Counted from the stretch's first letter, positions 9,927 through 17,835 are shown. The stretch: DNA of 64,000 nt from Glaciimonas sp. PCH181 (GCF_003056055.1 NZ_PYFP01000001.1:1860001-1924000), one strand, 5' to 3'. Program-made: numbers and translations. The notes: generated by a model from the letters alone, not told the origin.

Positions 9927-10631
9927 ATGAACACAATCCCATCCACCCCAGACCTGCACACGGATGCCGACCTGGGCCTGTCTTATCGAATTCGGCAACC
10001 GGTGCCGCTCAAGCCCACCCGGTGTGTGGTCCTTCTGCATGGCGTCGGTGGCAATGAGACGAACTTGATCGACTTTGCCGCGGGCATAGACCCACAAACC
10101 CTGGTGATCTTTCCGCGCGGTCCATTGCAATTGGCGGCGCAGCAATTTGCCTGGTTCAGGGTTGCATTCACCTCGGCAGGACCCAGCATCGTGGCTGAAG
10201 AAGCCGAGAGCAGCCGGGAGGCCTTGATCCATTTTGTGCAACAGGTGCAGGCGCGGTATGGTATCTCGGCGCGCAACACGGTCATTGCCGGCTTCAGCCA
10301 GGGCGGTATCCTCAGTGCAAGTGTGGCCCTGAGCGCACCCGAACGCGTCGCAGGCTTTGGTATTTTGTCTGGCCGCATTCTGCCTGAGCTCACCCCGCAT
10401 ATTGCCGACAAAGGGCGGCTAGAAAACCTTCGCGCTTTTATCGGCCATGGCGAGTTTGATACCAAGCTGCCAGTGATGTGGGCGCAGCGCTCGGACCAAT
10501 TACTGGGCGAATTGGGTGTGGCGCATCTCACGCATCTTTATCCCATCGACCATGGCATCAGCTTGGCCATGAAAACCGATTTTTTGGAATGGCTTGATGG
10601 CCTGTTAAAAGTATCCGTCAACGGAAATTGA
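9927..10631 (+). CDS. Phospholipase/carboxylesterase-family alpha/beta hydrolase (YpfH/MhqD-like)
   Basis: 234 residues from the ATG at 9927; the open frame extends upstream through the dioxygenase gene, but that part is a shadow. The family pattern is clear: oxyanion region VVLLHGVGGNETN near residue 35, nucleophile elbow GFSQGGILSASVALS (catalytic Ser), acid residue in GHGEFDTKLPV and His in YPIDHGISLAM. It begins 25 bp after the dioxygenase stop and closes the four-gene unit. Relatives include MhqD, a hydrolase of the 2-methylhydroquinone response, and bacterial acyl-protein thioesterase-like esterases. The natural ester substrate is unknown. Confidence 0.87.
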   Translation: MNTIPSTPDLHTDADLGLSYRIRQPVPLKPTRCVVLLHGVGGNETNLIDFAAGIDPQTLVIFPRGPLQLAAQQFAWFRVAFTSAGPSIVAEEAESSREALIHFVQQVQARYGISARNTVIAGFSQGGILSASVALSAPERVAGFGILSGRILPELTPHIADKGRLENLRAFIGHGEFDTKLPVMWAQRSDQLLGELGVAHLTHLYPIDHGISLAMKTDFLEWLDGLLKVSVNGN

Positions 10632-10803
10632 AATCCGTCAACGCTACATCGCCATACGACGAAGACCTAATATGAAACCAAATGAAACAAATGAGCGTCA
10701 CCTCGCCCGTATTCGGTTTCTTGACCGATGAAGATGCCTTGACGGACAGTGGCGAGTGCCGTGTGAGGGATTTCGCGTAAAACGATTGAGTATCCTGATT
10801 TAA

Positions 10804-10945
10804 CGGAAAGTCATCGAGTACAACCAGCTCGTTGCCGATATCGATATGGTGATTTTGCATAACGTGCACGGAATATCCCGGATTCTGAAAGAACTGCATG
10901 CCAAAGGATATATGCTGACCGAAGAAATTCTGAGCGGAATGGCGC
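10804..10945 (+). pseudogene. Tn3-family transposase C-terminal remnant
   Basis: The codons after the TAA at 10801 read RKVIEYNQLVADIDMVILHN, then VHGISRILKELHAKGYMLTE and EILSGMAPCR. This resembles the C-terminal region of Tn3-family transposases (a conserved LVAN-x-x-FHNV / LSPYRTEHINRFG neighbourhood). The expected HINRFG ending is missing, because at about 10945 the sequence switches to a different gene remnant in another frame. No terminal inverted repeat is visible nearby. The sequence between 10632 and 10803 holds nothing I can assign. Assignment by motif memory only. Confidence 0.55.
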
Positions 10946-11104
10946 CATGCCGAAGGAGCCGTCAAGCATGGCGCTACGCTCGAGAAAGTTACCAAAACGT
11001 CTGGTGTGGCCATTGCTGTCAATGCTGGGGCTGCGTTGGTATATTCGGCACGGGTAATGGGTGCTTTTTCAGTCAAAAAAAAACAAAATAAAGTCAGCAT
11101 TTAG
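10946..11104 (+). pseudogene. Carboxymuconolactone decarboxylase (AhpD-like) C-terminal remnant
   Basis: In a frame different from the preceding transposase scrap, 52 codons read HAEGAVKHGATLEKVTKTSG, VAIAVNAGAALVYSARVMGA, then FSVKKK and end in TAG at 11102. The pattern (A..HGAT..E.....GVAI...AG.ALVY.A..M.AF) is the C-terminal helix pair of carboxymuconolactone decarboxylase/AhpD-type proteins. The catalytic CxxC half is gone. It lies on the same strand as the upstream detoxification operon and may once have been its fifth gene, before being truncated by the transposon. Confidence 0.6.
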
Positions 11105-11219
11105 GGCATTCCACTGTATGATTTTGGCATCACGCAGGCGTGAAATTTAAGTTCTTTCTGCGTCAATCAAGCAGTAAAGCGAGTTCTATTTCCAATCATA
11201 AAACGTGAAGAGGGTAATC

Positions 11220-11771
11220 ATGAGCCAATATCACATCGCCGTCGTAGTCGGTAGTCTCCGCAAGGATTCATACAATCGCAAGTTGGCAAGCGCCATCGTC
11301 AAACTGGCGCCGTCCGAGTTCTCATTCAAACAGCTGGAAATTGGCGATTTGCCTCTCTACAACCAAGATGACGATGCGCAACAGGCCGCTTCCGTCAAGC
11401 GCCTGAAAGCAGAAATCGCTGCTGCCCAAGGTCTATTGTTCGTCACACCCGAATACAACCGTTCGATCCCCTGTGTACTCAAGAACGCCATTGACCACGC
11501 TTCACGCCCTTATGGCCAGAGCGCGTGGGCGGGCAAGCCGGCCGGTGTGCTGGGTGCATCAGTCGGTGCCATCGGGACCGCCGTCGCGCAACAGCATTTG
11601 CGCAATGTTCTCGCTTACCTGGACGTACCAACGCTAGGCCAACCGGAAGCATTCATCCACGCCAAGGATGGCTTGTTTGATAGTGCCGGCAATATCGGCC
11701 CGGACAGCAAGGCATTCCTGCAAAGCTGGATGGATCAGTATGTTGCGTGGGTAAAAAAGCACGTTGGCTGA
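11220..11771 (+). CDS. NADPH-dependent FMN reductase (ChrR/AzoR-like quinone reductase)
   Basis: 183 residues from the ATG at 11220, which has AGAGGG as ribosome-binding site; an in-frame start five codons upstream is less likely. It is a flavodoxin-fold protein of the NADPH-dependent FMN reductase family. The phosphate-binding loop is GSLRKDSYNRKLA near residue 11, the FMN/isoalloxazine loop is TPEYNRSIPCVLKNAIDHAS near residue 78, and AWAGKPAGVLGASVGAIG follows. Relatives reduce quinones, chromate or azo compounds by two electrons. Its position after a quinone-detoxification-like operon and a transposon scar fits a role in the same stress response, but it has its own upstream region. Confidence 0.85.
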   Translation: MSQYHIAVVVGSLRKDSYNRKLASAIVKLAPSEFSFKQLEIGDLPLYNQDDDAQQAASVKRLKAEIAAAQGLLFVTPEYNRSIPCVLKNAIDHASRPYGQSAWAGKPAGVLGASVGAIGTAVAQQHLRNVLAYLDVPTLGQPEAFIHAKDGLFDSAGNIGPDSKAFLQSWMDQYVAWVKKHVG

Positions 11772-11820
11772 GGTTGGCTGAGACACTAAAACAAAGATAT
11801 TGGTGACACGAACTGGAAAA

Positions 11821-11860
11821 GATGGTCAGAACTCAACGGAACCGTCGAGTTCTGACCATC
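11821..11860. repeat. 40-bp near-perfect palindrome (hairpin)
   Basis: Arms GATGGTCAGAACTC (11821-11834) and GAGTTCTGACCATC (11847-11860) are exact complements. After one A-C mismatch, the interior adds ACGG/CCGT around a 2-nt AA loop, giving about 18 paired positions. It begins 49 bp after the FMN reductase stop and 28 bp from the MFS remnant. There is no T-run on either side, so it is not a textbook terminator. It could be a Rho-assisted terminator, a mobile-element end or a protein-binding palindrome. Confidence 0.7.
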
Positions 11861-11888
11861 GATCTACCAAGTCAGATCCAGCGTGCTG

Positions 11889-12344
11889 TCAGTCGAATCT
11901 ATCCTCAAGGTAGCGACCCGGCCGAGCCATCATCAATCCACCAGTGGCTATGGGAATCACAGTAGCTGCATGCACCCAAAGCGCCATCGTCCAGCTGCCC
12001 GTGATAGCGTAGAGCCCAGCCACCCAGCAGGGGCCTAGCGTCCCGGCGAGGTATTCAATGCCCATTGCAAAGCCGGCTATGGCAGCAGAATCCATGGTGG
12101 TGCGGGTGCGAAGATTAAACATGAAGTGCTGTTCCGACCGACACGGGGCTGGTGACCAACTGGGTCAGGCCCAGCTTGTGCGTGACCGGTGCCCGGACGG
12201 GGCCTACTTGCGTCGCTATGAACCAATACGGCGAAGCCTCAACAACTGGATGCACCAAGGGCTCACGGCGATCAGCGACAACACACCCCACTACGCCAAT
12301 GAGGCTTGCCAGCCGAAGGCATTCGCAACGGGGATAGTCGTCAT
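11889..12344 (-). pseudogene. MFS transporter (CynX/NimT-like) C-terminal remnant, frameshifted
   Basis: On the minus strand, MTTIPVANAFGWQASLA, a stop codon (TAG), then WGVLSLIAVSPWCIQLLRL (from 12344 leftwards) is the middle of a cyanate/2-nitroimidazole-type MFS permease. After a frame change, RTRTTMDSAAIAGFAMGIEY and LAGTLGPCWVAGLYAITGSW (around 12110-11960) give the last helices, ending at the TGA at 11889. At least one nonsense codon and a frameshift interrupt it, and the N-terminal half is absent, replaced by an SDR fragment. The 77-codon open frame at its end is not an independent gene. Confidence 0.65.
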
Positions 12345-12450
12345 GGCGGGCGTGTGGACCCGCAAGAAAGACGATCAGCTCCGCGATGTCGGCCGGGTCG
12401 ACGAATTTCTTGAATGATTGATTGGCTATCGCCAGAACTCTCCTGATGAG
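12345..12450 (-). pseudogene. Short-chain dehydrogenase (SDR) C-terminal fragment
   Basis: The minus-strand codons give RRVLAIANQSFKKFVDPADI then AELIVFLAGPHAR. This is the C-terminal pattern of SDR oxidoreductases (ANQSM..FVDP.DIA.L..FLAGP.AR...G), which should continue into the GQ-x-x-x-x-DG ending. Instead it joins the MFS remnant at about 12344. Only this piece remains, with no Rossmann motif or YxxxK. It is a deletion or recombination scar; the joined 143-codon open frame is not a real fusion gene. Confidence 0.6.
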
Positions 12451-12578
12451 CAGGAAGGGAGAATTGTGGAAACCAAGACAATTGGCCTCCCTTGCCAAAA
12501 ATTTCCATCCGGCAATAAACATGGGCGCTGGCGCACCCCTAACCACATTTCAGACACTTCGCGCGCGCCGGCAGTACC

Positions 12579-12725
12579 TCAGCGAGTGATAACACCGGCG
12601 GGTACACGCTCAGAAAATAGTTGCGCCATCACTTGGCGCAGCCAGCGGTTCGACGCATCCGCGTGATAGCGCTCGTGCCAATGCTGCCTGACCGAGAAAC
12701 TGGGCAACTTGACCGGCACCGACAG
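12579..12725 (-). pseudogene. LysR-family regulator C-terminal remnant
   Basis: Reading leftwards from about 12725, the minus strand encodes LSVPVKLPSFSVRQHWHERY then HADASNRWLRQVMAQLFSE and stops at 12579. This matches the last ~45 residues of NodD/SyrM-type LysR proteins (LP..v...WH.R...D...RWLR......f). The rest of the gene is missing. It is separate from the intact LysR gene at 12768, which lies on the opposite strand, and probably once regulated the degraded SDR/MFS genes beside it. Confidence 0.6.
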
Positions 12726-12767
12726 CATGCTTGATGAACTCGTTGATCCTGAGGTAGGCTTTGGGCA

Positions 12768-13742
12768 ATGCAGGTGTTTGCTCGCGTCGTCGACTGCGAG
12801 AGCTTTTCACGCGCAGCCAAGTCGCTCGACCTCGCGAACGCGACAGTAACGTCGAATGTCAGGAACCTCGAAAAACACCTTGGCGTGACGCTCATGCAGG
12901 GCAACACGCGTTCGCTGAGACTGACGGATGAAGGGGCGACATATTACGAACGCTGCGTGGAGCTCCTGCGCGGCGTCGAGCAGGCCGAAACCGAAATTAA
13001 AGGGCAGAGCGGGAAGGTTTATGGAACGCTTCGGATCGAGTCTCCGGTTGCGTTTGCCAAGGCATTGATCTGTCCTGTACTTCCTGCATTCGCCGAAAAG
13101 TATCCGTCATTGTCGATCACGCTGGCGTTGACGGATCACCCCCGGAGTTTGATCGAGCGTGAGACCGACGTCGCGATTCGCATTGACCATGTGGATGACG
13201 TCGATCTCGTGGCGCGGGCCATCTATCGGGCCCGATACACAGTGTGCGGATCGCCGAGCTTGTTTGCGTCATTGAAGGTGCCCGGCTCGCCGCGTGAGCT
13301 TGACTCAAAGCTATGTCTTGGACTGCTCATCCCGGAGACTTTCGTTGCCCGAACCTGGGAGTTCTCCTGTGGAGACGAACAATATAACGTCCGCCCGGAG
13401 GGACAGCTTAATTACAACAGTAGTGACGCCTTAATTCAGGCGGCCCTTGAAGGGAAGGGACTCATCTATATATCGGACGTATTCGTCAATAGGTTGATTT
13501 CATCAGGTGCGCTTGTTGTAATGTTTCCTGAATGGGACACCACGTCACGCACCTTTTATGTAGTAACACCGCAAGCGCGGTTTATTGCTCCGAAAGCGCG
13601 TGCATTTACTGAGTTTCTTCTTGATATCTTGGACATCCAAAAAAGGCCAAACGCGAATTCTCCTATAGCAGTTCGAAGCGCTGTACACAGAATTTACACA
13701 GAAAAGCAAAAACCAACTGTGCAAAACGGTGTAAGCGCTTGA
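12768..13742 (+). CDS. LysR-family regulator with possibly trimmed N-terminus
   Basis: 324-residue open frame. HTH region MQVFARVVDCESFSRAAKSL, then NATVTSNVRNLEKHLGVTLM; effector domain from GTLRIESPVAFAKALICPVL. Relatives usually have about 6-10 residues before MQVF (a short M-D-x-L-x-x pattern). An in-frame TGA lies 21 bp upstream, and the upstream DNA in other frames holds a plausible ATGAACTCGTTGATCCTG, so the original start may have been lost by a small indel. The domain itself is intact from its first helix. There is no good ribosome-binding site before 12768. The C-terminal ~35 residues look like non-homologous extension. The gene sits at the end of the scarred region, next to tRNA-Val. 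Confidence 0.7.
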   Translation: MQVFARVVDCESFSRAAKSLDLANATVTSNVRNLEKHLGVTLMQGNTRSLRLTDEGATYYERCVELLRGVEQAETEIKGQSGKVYGTLRIESPVAFAKALICPVLPAFAEKYPSLSITLALTDHPRSLIERETDVAIRIDHVDDVDLVARAIYRARYTVCGSPSLFASLKVPGSPRELDSKLCLGLLIPETFVARTWEFSCGDEQYNVRPEGQLNYNSSDALIQAALEGKGLIYISDVFVNRLISSGALVVMFPEWDTTSRTFYVVTPQARFIAPKARAFTEFLLDILDIQKRPNANSPIAVRSAVHRIYTEKQKPTVQNGVSA

Positions 13743-13758
13743 TTTTATTGGAAAATTC

Positions 13759-13833
13759 TGGTGGAAAGTGCAAGTTTCGAACTTGCGACCCTCGCAGTGT
13801 GAGTGCGATGCTCTACCCCTGAGCTAACCTTCC
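13759..13833 (-). tRNA. tRNA-Val (anticodon CAC)
   Basis: On the minus strand the sequence folds into a complete cloverleaf: acceptor GGAAGGT/ACTTTCC with one G-T pair, D-arm GCTC-AGGGGTA-GAGC, anticodon arm TCGCA-CTCACAC-TGCGA with anticodon CAC reading GUG, variable GGGTC, T-arm GCAAG-TTCGAAA-CTTGC, discriminator A and encoded CCA (13759-13761). Length is 75 nt including CCA. The gene's 3' end faces the accessory region on the left, which is where integrated elements usually lie next to a tRNA. Confidence 0.95.
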
Positions 13834-13966
13834 ATTTAGTCTTACTGTTGCGGCACTTTTGAAGCTGAATAAGGCATTCAGCAAGCGCCGGAAGAGGACC
13901 GAATTATCGCATGAAATACTTGCATGCGACAAGTATGAACCAGCATACCACCTGCCATAAAACGAA

Positions 13967-16231
13967 CTATTGGCGCTTAGCCTCTAGTACGCCCTTGACC
14001 TCACGAATCACCATTAACGCTTTCTGCAATTGTGCAGTAGAGGCAATTTCAGCAGTGAAAGCCATCCGGGCGTGCGCTTTTGCGCTTTGTGTGCTGACCC
14101 CGATCACGTTGATTTTCTCACGCAAGAACACTTCTGAAATATCGCGTAACAAACCTTGGCGGTCACTTGCCAGAACAAAAATATCAACGGGGTAAACCGT
14201 CTCGACCGCTGGCGCACCCCAAGTTGTCTGGATAACGCGTTCGGGCGCTTTTACGCGCATTTCGGCGAAATTTTTACAGTTTTCCCGATGAATCGAAACG
14301 CCTTTTCCGCGTGTGACAAAGCCAACGATCGGGTCTGGCGGCGCGGGCTTACAACATTTCGCCAGTTGCGTCATCAGTCCATCTGTGCCGACTACCAGTA
14401 CACCGCTCTTGGCACCCTGTTCTACGCTGGATGCCCGACTTTTACGCGTAATCGCGGCTTCTTCTTGCTGGACGTCGGTGGTCGTAATCTTGACGATTTC
14501 TTCATCGCGCAAGCCTTGCTCGACATGACGCAAACTAAACTCATCCTTGGCCAGTGCCAATAACAACTCATCAAGCTTGGCGAAGCCCAACTTACGCGCC
14601 AGCTCCTCCAGATTAACGGCGGTTTTTCCTTCGCGCTGCAAGGATTTATCCAGTAATCCGCGGCCGGTCGATAACGTTTCTTGCTGTTCGATAGCGTTAA
14701 ACCAGGCCCGTACTTTAGAGCGTGTACGTGCACTTGTCGCATAACCGGGGGTGAGCCAATCACGTGATGGCCCCGCTGTTCCCGGCGCACCTTTTACGGT
14801 GATGATTTCGACGGTCTGACCATTTTTTAGCGGCGTATTTAACGGCACCATAACGCCGTCAACACGCGCACCGCGGCAGCGATGACCGACGTCAGTGTGG
14901 AGGTGATAAGCAAAATCGATGGGCGTTGCCCCGTTCGGCAATTCGATTACCCGCGCTTGCGGTGTCAGGATATAAATATGGTCATCGAGCGTGGCAGATT
15001 TGAGTTTTTCCAGCCACTCGCGCCGACTGTCTTCTTGCTCGACAACGGCGTCCACCACTTCACTTTTCCACGCCAGTAATTGCCGCAGCCAGGCAATTTT
15101 CTCATCGTATTTTTGAGCGGAGAAATTCGAGCCGCCAGCTTCTTTATAGCGCCAATGCGCAGCCACGCCATACTCAGCAAAGTGGTGCATGTCATTGGTG
15201 CGAATTTGTACTTCCAACGCACGCTCGTCATCTGCCAGCACAACGGTATGCAGCGATTGATAGCCGTTTTGTTTCGGTCGTGAAATGTAATCGTCGAATT
15301 CTTTTGGGATCGGCACCCAGATATTATGGACAATGCCGAGGACCGTATAGCAGGTCTTCACATCGTCAACAATCACACGAAATGCGCGAACATCATATAA
15401 CTCGGAAAAGTCGAGTTCCTTGCCGCGCATTTTATTCCAGATGCTGTAGATATGCTTAGGTCGCCCCGAGACCTCCGCCTTGATGTCAGCAGCCGCCAAC
15501 TCACTGCGCAAGCGGGTGATCGCAGCATCGACAAACCCTTCCCGCTCGATACGCCGTTCTTCCAGCATTTTTGCGATGCGTTTGTAAGTCGCAGGATCAA
15601 TGAAGCGAAACGATAAGTCTTCGAGCTCCCATTTGAGTTGCCAGATACCGAGCCGATTGGCTAACGGCGCATACAAATCGAGCGTCTCACGAGCGTATTG
15701 GCTGGTGCGTTCGTTCTCTAATTTGTGTTCGGAAAAATACCGTAATGCAGCAAGTCGCGACGCCAAACGGACCAGAACGACGCGCATATCGCTGGCCATT
15801 GCAAGCAACATTTTGCGTAATGTTTCGACTTGCGTAGCAGCCTGTTGCGCGGCATTTTTACCGCGCATGACTTCTTGCGGCAGCGCAAAGGTAAATCCAT
15901 GCAAGCGCATCAGTTGGCGGATTCCCACCACTAAATCGCTGATTTCTTTACCAAAGCGCTGTTCAATCACAACCGACTTGGCCGGATCAATGATGGGCAT
16001 TTCAAACAACAGCCCGGCGATACGCGTTTCTACATCAGTATTGAGCAACGCTAATATGCTGGCCACACCTTGCGAAAATTCCAGCGCGGTCTGGCCTGTG
16101 GTGATGGTCTGGTCCGCATACACAGGTTCGACGAATGCTAACGCCTCGAGTACGCGTGCGCTATCGTCGGCACTCAAGCCAGCGCAAAGCTGGACTTGAG
16201 CGGCATCTTGTGTTGAGGCAATGGCAACCAT
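13967..16231 (-). CDS. relA: RelA-type (p)ppGpp synthetase, hydrolase domain inactive
   Basis: 754 residues, the usual RelA/SpoT size. Order: degenerate HD domain (about 45-190), ppGpp synthetase (about 225-350), TGS (about 410-470), zinc-finger/helical region and C-terminal ACT (about 680-754, VDIFVLASDRQGLLRDISEV). The hydrolase motif HD is missing (IAGLLFEMPIID where SpoT has ALLHDTVED), so hydrolysis should be lost. The synthetase carries the acidic EFDD motif at about 311-314, as in RelA, where SpoT has a basic RxKD. It therefore makes (p)ppGpp in response to uncharged tRNA on ribosomes. The RidA gene lies just upstream with a 7-nt gap. Confidence 0.93.
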   Translation of the reverse strand: MVAIASTQDAAQVQLCAGLSADDSARVLEALAFVEPVYADQTITTGQTALEFSQGVASILALLNTDVETRIAGLLFEMPIIDPAKSVVIEQRFGKEISDLVVGIRQLMRLHGFTFALPQEVMRGKNAAQQAATQVETLRKMLLAMASDMRVVLVRLASRLAALRYFSEHKLENERTSQYARETLDLYAPLANRLGIWQLKWELEDLSFRFIDPATYKRIAKMLEERRIEREGFVDAAITRLRSELAAADIKAEVSGRPKHIYSIWNKMRGKELDFSELYDVRAFRVIVDDVKTCYTVLGIVHNIWVPIPKEFDDYISRPKQNGYQSLHTVVLADDERALEVQIRTNDMHHFAEYGVAAHWRYKEAGGSNFSAQKYDEKIAWLRQLLAWKSEVVDAVVEQEDSRREWLEKLKSATLDDHIYILTPQARVIELPNGATPIDFAYHLHTDVGHRCRGARVDGVMVPLNTPLKNGQTVEIITVKGAPGTAGPSRDWLTPGYATSARTRSKVRAWFNAIEQQETLSTGRGLLDKSLQREGKTAVNLEELARKLGFAKLDELLLALAKDEFSLRHVEQGLRDEEIVKITTTDVQQEEAAITRKSRASSVEQGAKSGVLVVGTDGLMTQLAKCCKPAPPDPIVGFVTRGKGVSIHRENCKNFAEMRVKAPERVIQTTWGAPAVETVYPVDIFVLASDRQGLLRDISEVFLREKINVIGVSTQSAKAHARMAFTAEIASTAQLQKALMVIREVKGVLEAKRQ

Positions 16232-16238
16232 CGGCTAA

Positions 16239-16589
16239 TTACTTCTGTGCCGCAACAATGACGATTTCGACCAGGATTTCAGGTCTTGCCAATTTGGCTT
16301 CCACGGTCGCACGCGGTGGACAATTTCCGGCGGCAACCCATTCGTCCCACGCTGCGTTCATGCCAGCAAAATCCTTGATGTCGGCCAAGTAGATTTGGCA
16401 TGACAGGATGTGTTCTTTGCTGCTGCCAGCTTCGGTCAGCAAACGATCAATATGCCCTAATGTTTCACGGGTCTGACCTTCGATATTTTGGCTAACGTCT
16501 TCGGCCAGCTGACCTGCGAGATAAATAGTGCCGTTATTGATCGCTACTTCTGACAATCTCTTTCCTACATGTAAACGCGTGATACTCAT
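16239..16589 (-). CDS. RidA/YjgF family enamine/imine deaminase-like protein
   Basis: 116 residues, standard for the Rid family. RidA hydrolyses reactive 2-aminoacrylate and related enamines released by PLP enzymes. Family strings: TIYLAGQLAEDVSQNIEGQT, LLTEAGSSKEHILSCQIYLA, and the ending GNCPPRATVEAKLARPEILVEI, where the Arg in PPRATVE is the position that binds the substrate carboxylate. The N-terminal KRLSEVAINNG matches the YoaB/YjgH-like branch more than classic RidA. It ends 7 nt before relA, so the two are probably co-transcribed. ATG at 16589 preceded by AAAGGAGAC. Confidence 0.88.
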   Translation of the reverse strand: MSITRLHVGKRLSEVAINNGTIYLAGQLAEDVSQNIEGQTRETLGHIDRLLTEAGSSKEHILSCQIYLADIKDFAGMNAAWDEWVAAGNCPPRATVEAKLARPEILVEIVIVAAQK

Positions 16590-16707
16590 AATGTCTCCTT
16601 TATAGTAAAAAATAATCTCGGGATGAGGCGATTGAAGCGGATGTCATCAACCATGACATGGTTAATCTATTCGGGCATTGATTTTCGTTACGCACATTTT
16701 CACCTTT

Positions 16708-17574
16708 TCATCCAAGCAAAAAGTGACTGACGATGGCGATCTGATCGGCATGCAGAAAAGTCGGTGCGTGACCGACGCCAGCCAACTCCACCAACTCTGG
16801 CTTAGGACCACGTTGCGTCATCAACAGCGCACTTTCACGTGACAACAAATCGGAATTCGCGCCGCGAATCAGTAAAGTCGGGCATTTAATTGCATCATAC
16901 GCCGCCCACAACATCATTTCAGCGACCTTATAAGAGTCAACAGTTGAGGTTTTAAATGGCACGGCCAATCCTAAATCGTAATGGCGTACCCATTCTCCAT
17001 CGGCATTTTGACGCAGCACGTCGGCTGCCATCTTATGCCACTCAACATCGGTATGTTCTCCGAACGGGAGCGAAATCGCTTTAATATACGCAGCGGCGGC
17101 TTCAAAAGTAGGGAAGCGCATATCTGCACCGATGTAGTCTGCGATACGAATCAGCGCCTCGGGATTTAGATTTGGGCCAACATCGTTAAGAACCAGTTTG
17201 CGAATCGGATTGTCTTGCAAAGAAGCCAATCCCAACCCGATCAATCCTCCCATCGACGTGCCCACCACATCCACCGTATCGGCATTTAATCTGGCGAGCA
17301 AAGTGACTATGTCACTGACATATTGCGGCACAACATAATATTGTGGATCACGTAAGCGACCCGAGCGTCCACGACCCACGATGTCCGGACAGACGACACG
17401 ATAGGTATCGCTCAACGCGCGCGCCATTTGGTCAAAATCGTCAGAGACGCGGGTTACGCCATGCAAACATAGCAACACATTAGGATTGTGGGGATCGCCC
17501 CACTCCTGATACGCCATTGTATGCAGACCACCAGGAGAAAGACATTGAACAGTTTTATGCAAAGCTGAAGTCAT
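16708..17574 (-). CDS. Alpha/beta hydrolase
   Basis: 288 residues of the alpha/beta hydrolase fold 1 group. Oxyanion region VLLCLHGVTRVSDDFDQMA near residue 35, nucleophile elbow VVGTSMGGLIGLGLAS (catalytic Ser ~107), a late acid residue probably in LLIRGANSDLLS, and the closing His in ELAGVGHAPTFL. Family members of this type in Burkholderiales are annotated as esterases or hydrolases of unknown substrate. It is 118 bp upstream of the RidA gene on the same strand, so weak co-transcription is possible. Start ATG at 17574; the 261 bp upstream carry its promoter and the terminator of the next unit. Confidence 0.82.
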   Translation of the reverse strand: MTSALHKTVQCLSPGGLHTMAYQEWGDPHNPNVLLCLHGVTRVSDDFDQMARALSDTYRVVCPDIVGRGRSGRLRDPQYYVVPQYVSDIVTLLARLNADTVDVVGTSMGGLIGLGLASLQDNPIRKLVLNDVGPNLNPEALIRIADYIGADMRFPTFEAAAAYIKAISLPFGEHTDVEWHKMAADVLRQNADGEWVRHYDLGLAVPFKTSTVDSYKVAEMMLWAAYDAIKCPTLLIRGANSDLLSRESALLMTQRGPKPELVELAGVGHAPTFLHADQIAIVSHFLLG

Positions 17575-17782
17575 GGGCGTTTATCCGGTTGAACATACGA
17601 GTGATTAGCCTCTATTCTACCGTCGCTAGCACTTTAAAACTTGTTCTAAAAGACAATACCGCTGAATGGCGACTATAAACCTTGATGAACAATCCATTGT
17701 GATAGGGCAATCTATCCATCATTTAGTGCACGATTGTCTTGCGCTAACCTCTCCTCCTATCGAGGATGAAAACGGACCCGAC

Positions 17783-17820
17783 AAAAAAAAAGCGCTGACA
17801 ATATCCGTCAGCGCTTTTTT
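17783..17820. terminator. Bidirectional intrinsic terminator
   Basis: A-run, then AGCGCTGAC-AATATCC-GTCAGCGCT, then a T-run: a 9-bp stem with A/T tracts on both sides, able to stop transcription on either strand. It lies 16 nt beyond the stop of the leftward CoA-transferase B gene (17836) and so most likely ends that unit before the hydrolase gene. Confidence 0.9.
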
Positions 17821-17835
17821 CGATATAAAACCGAT

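Noticed and set aside
10618..11100. 160-codon minus-strand open frame
   Set aside because: It runs antisense across a transposase remnant and a decarboxylase remnant whose plus-strand translations match known families; the minus-strand product matches nothing.
12115..12546. 143-codon minus-strand frame as an SDR-like gene
   Set aside because: Only its first part is SDR C-terminus; the rest is out-of-frame MFS sequence, so it is a scar, not a gene.
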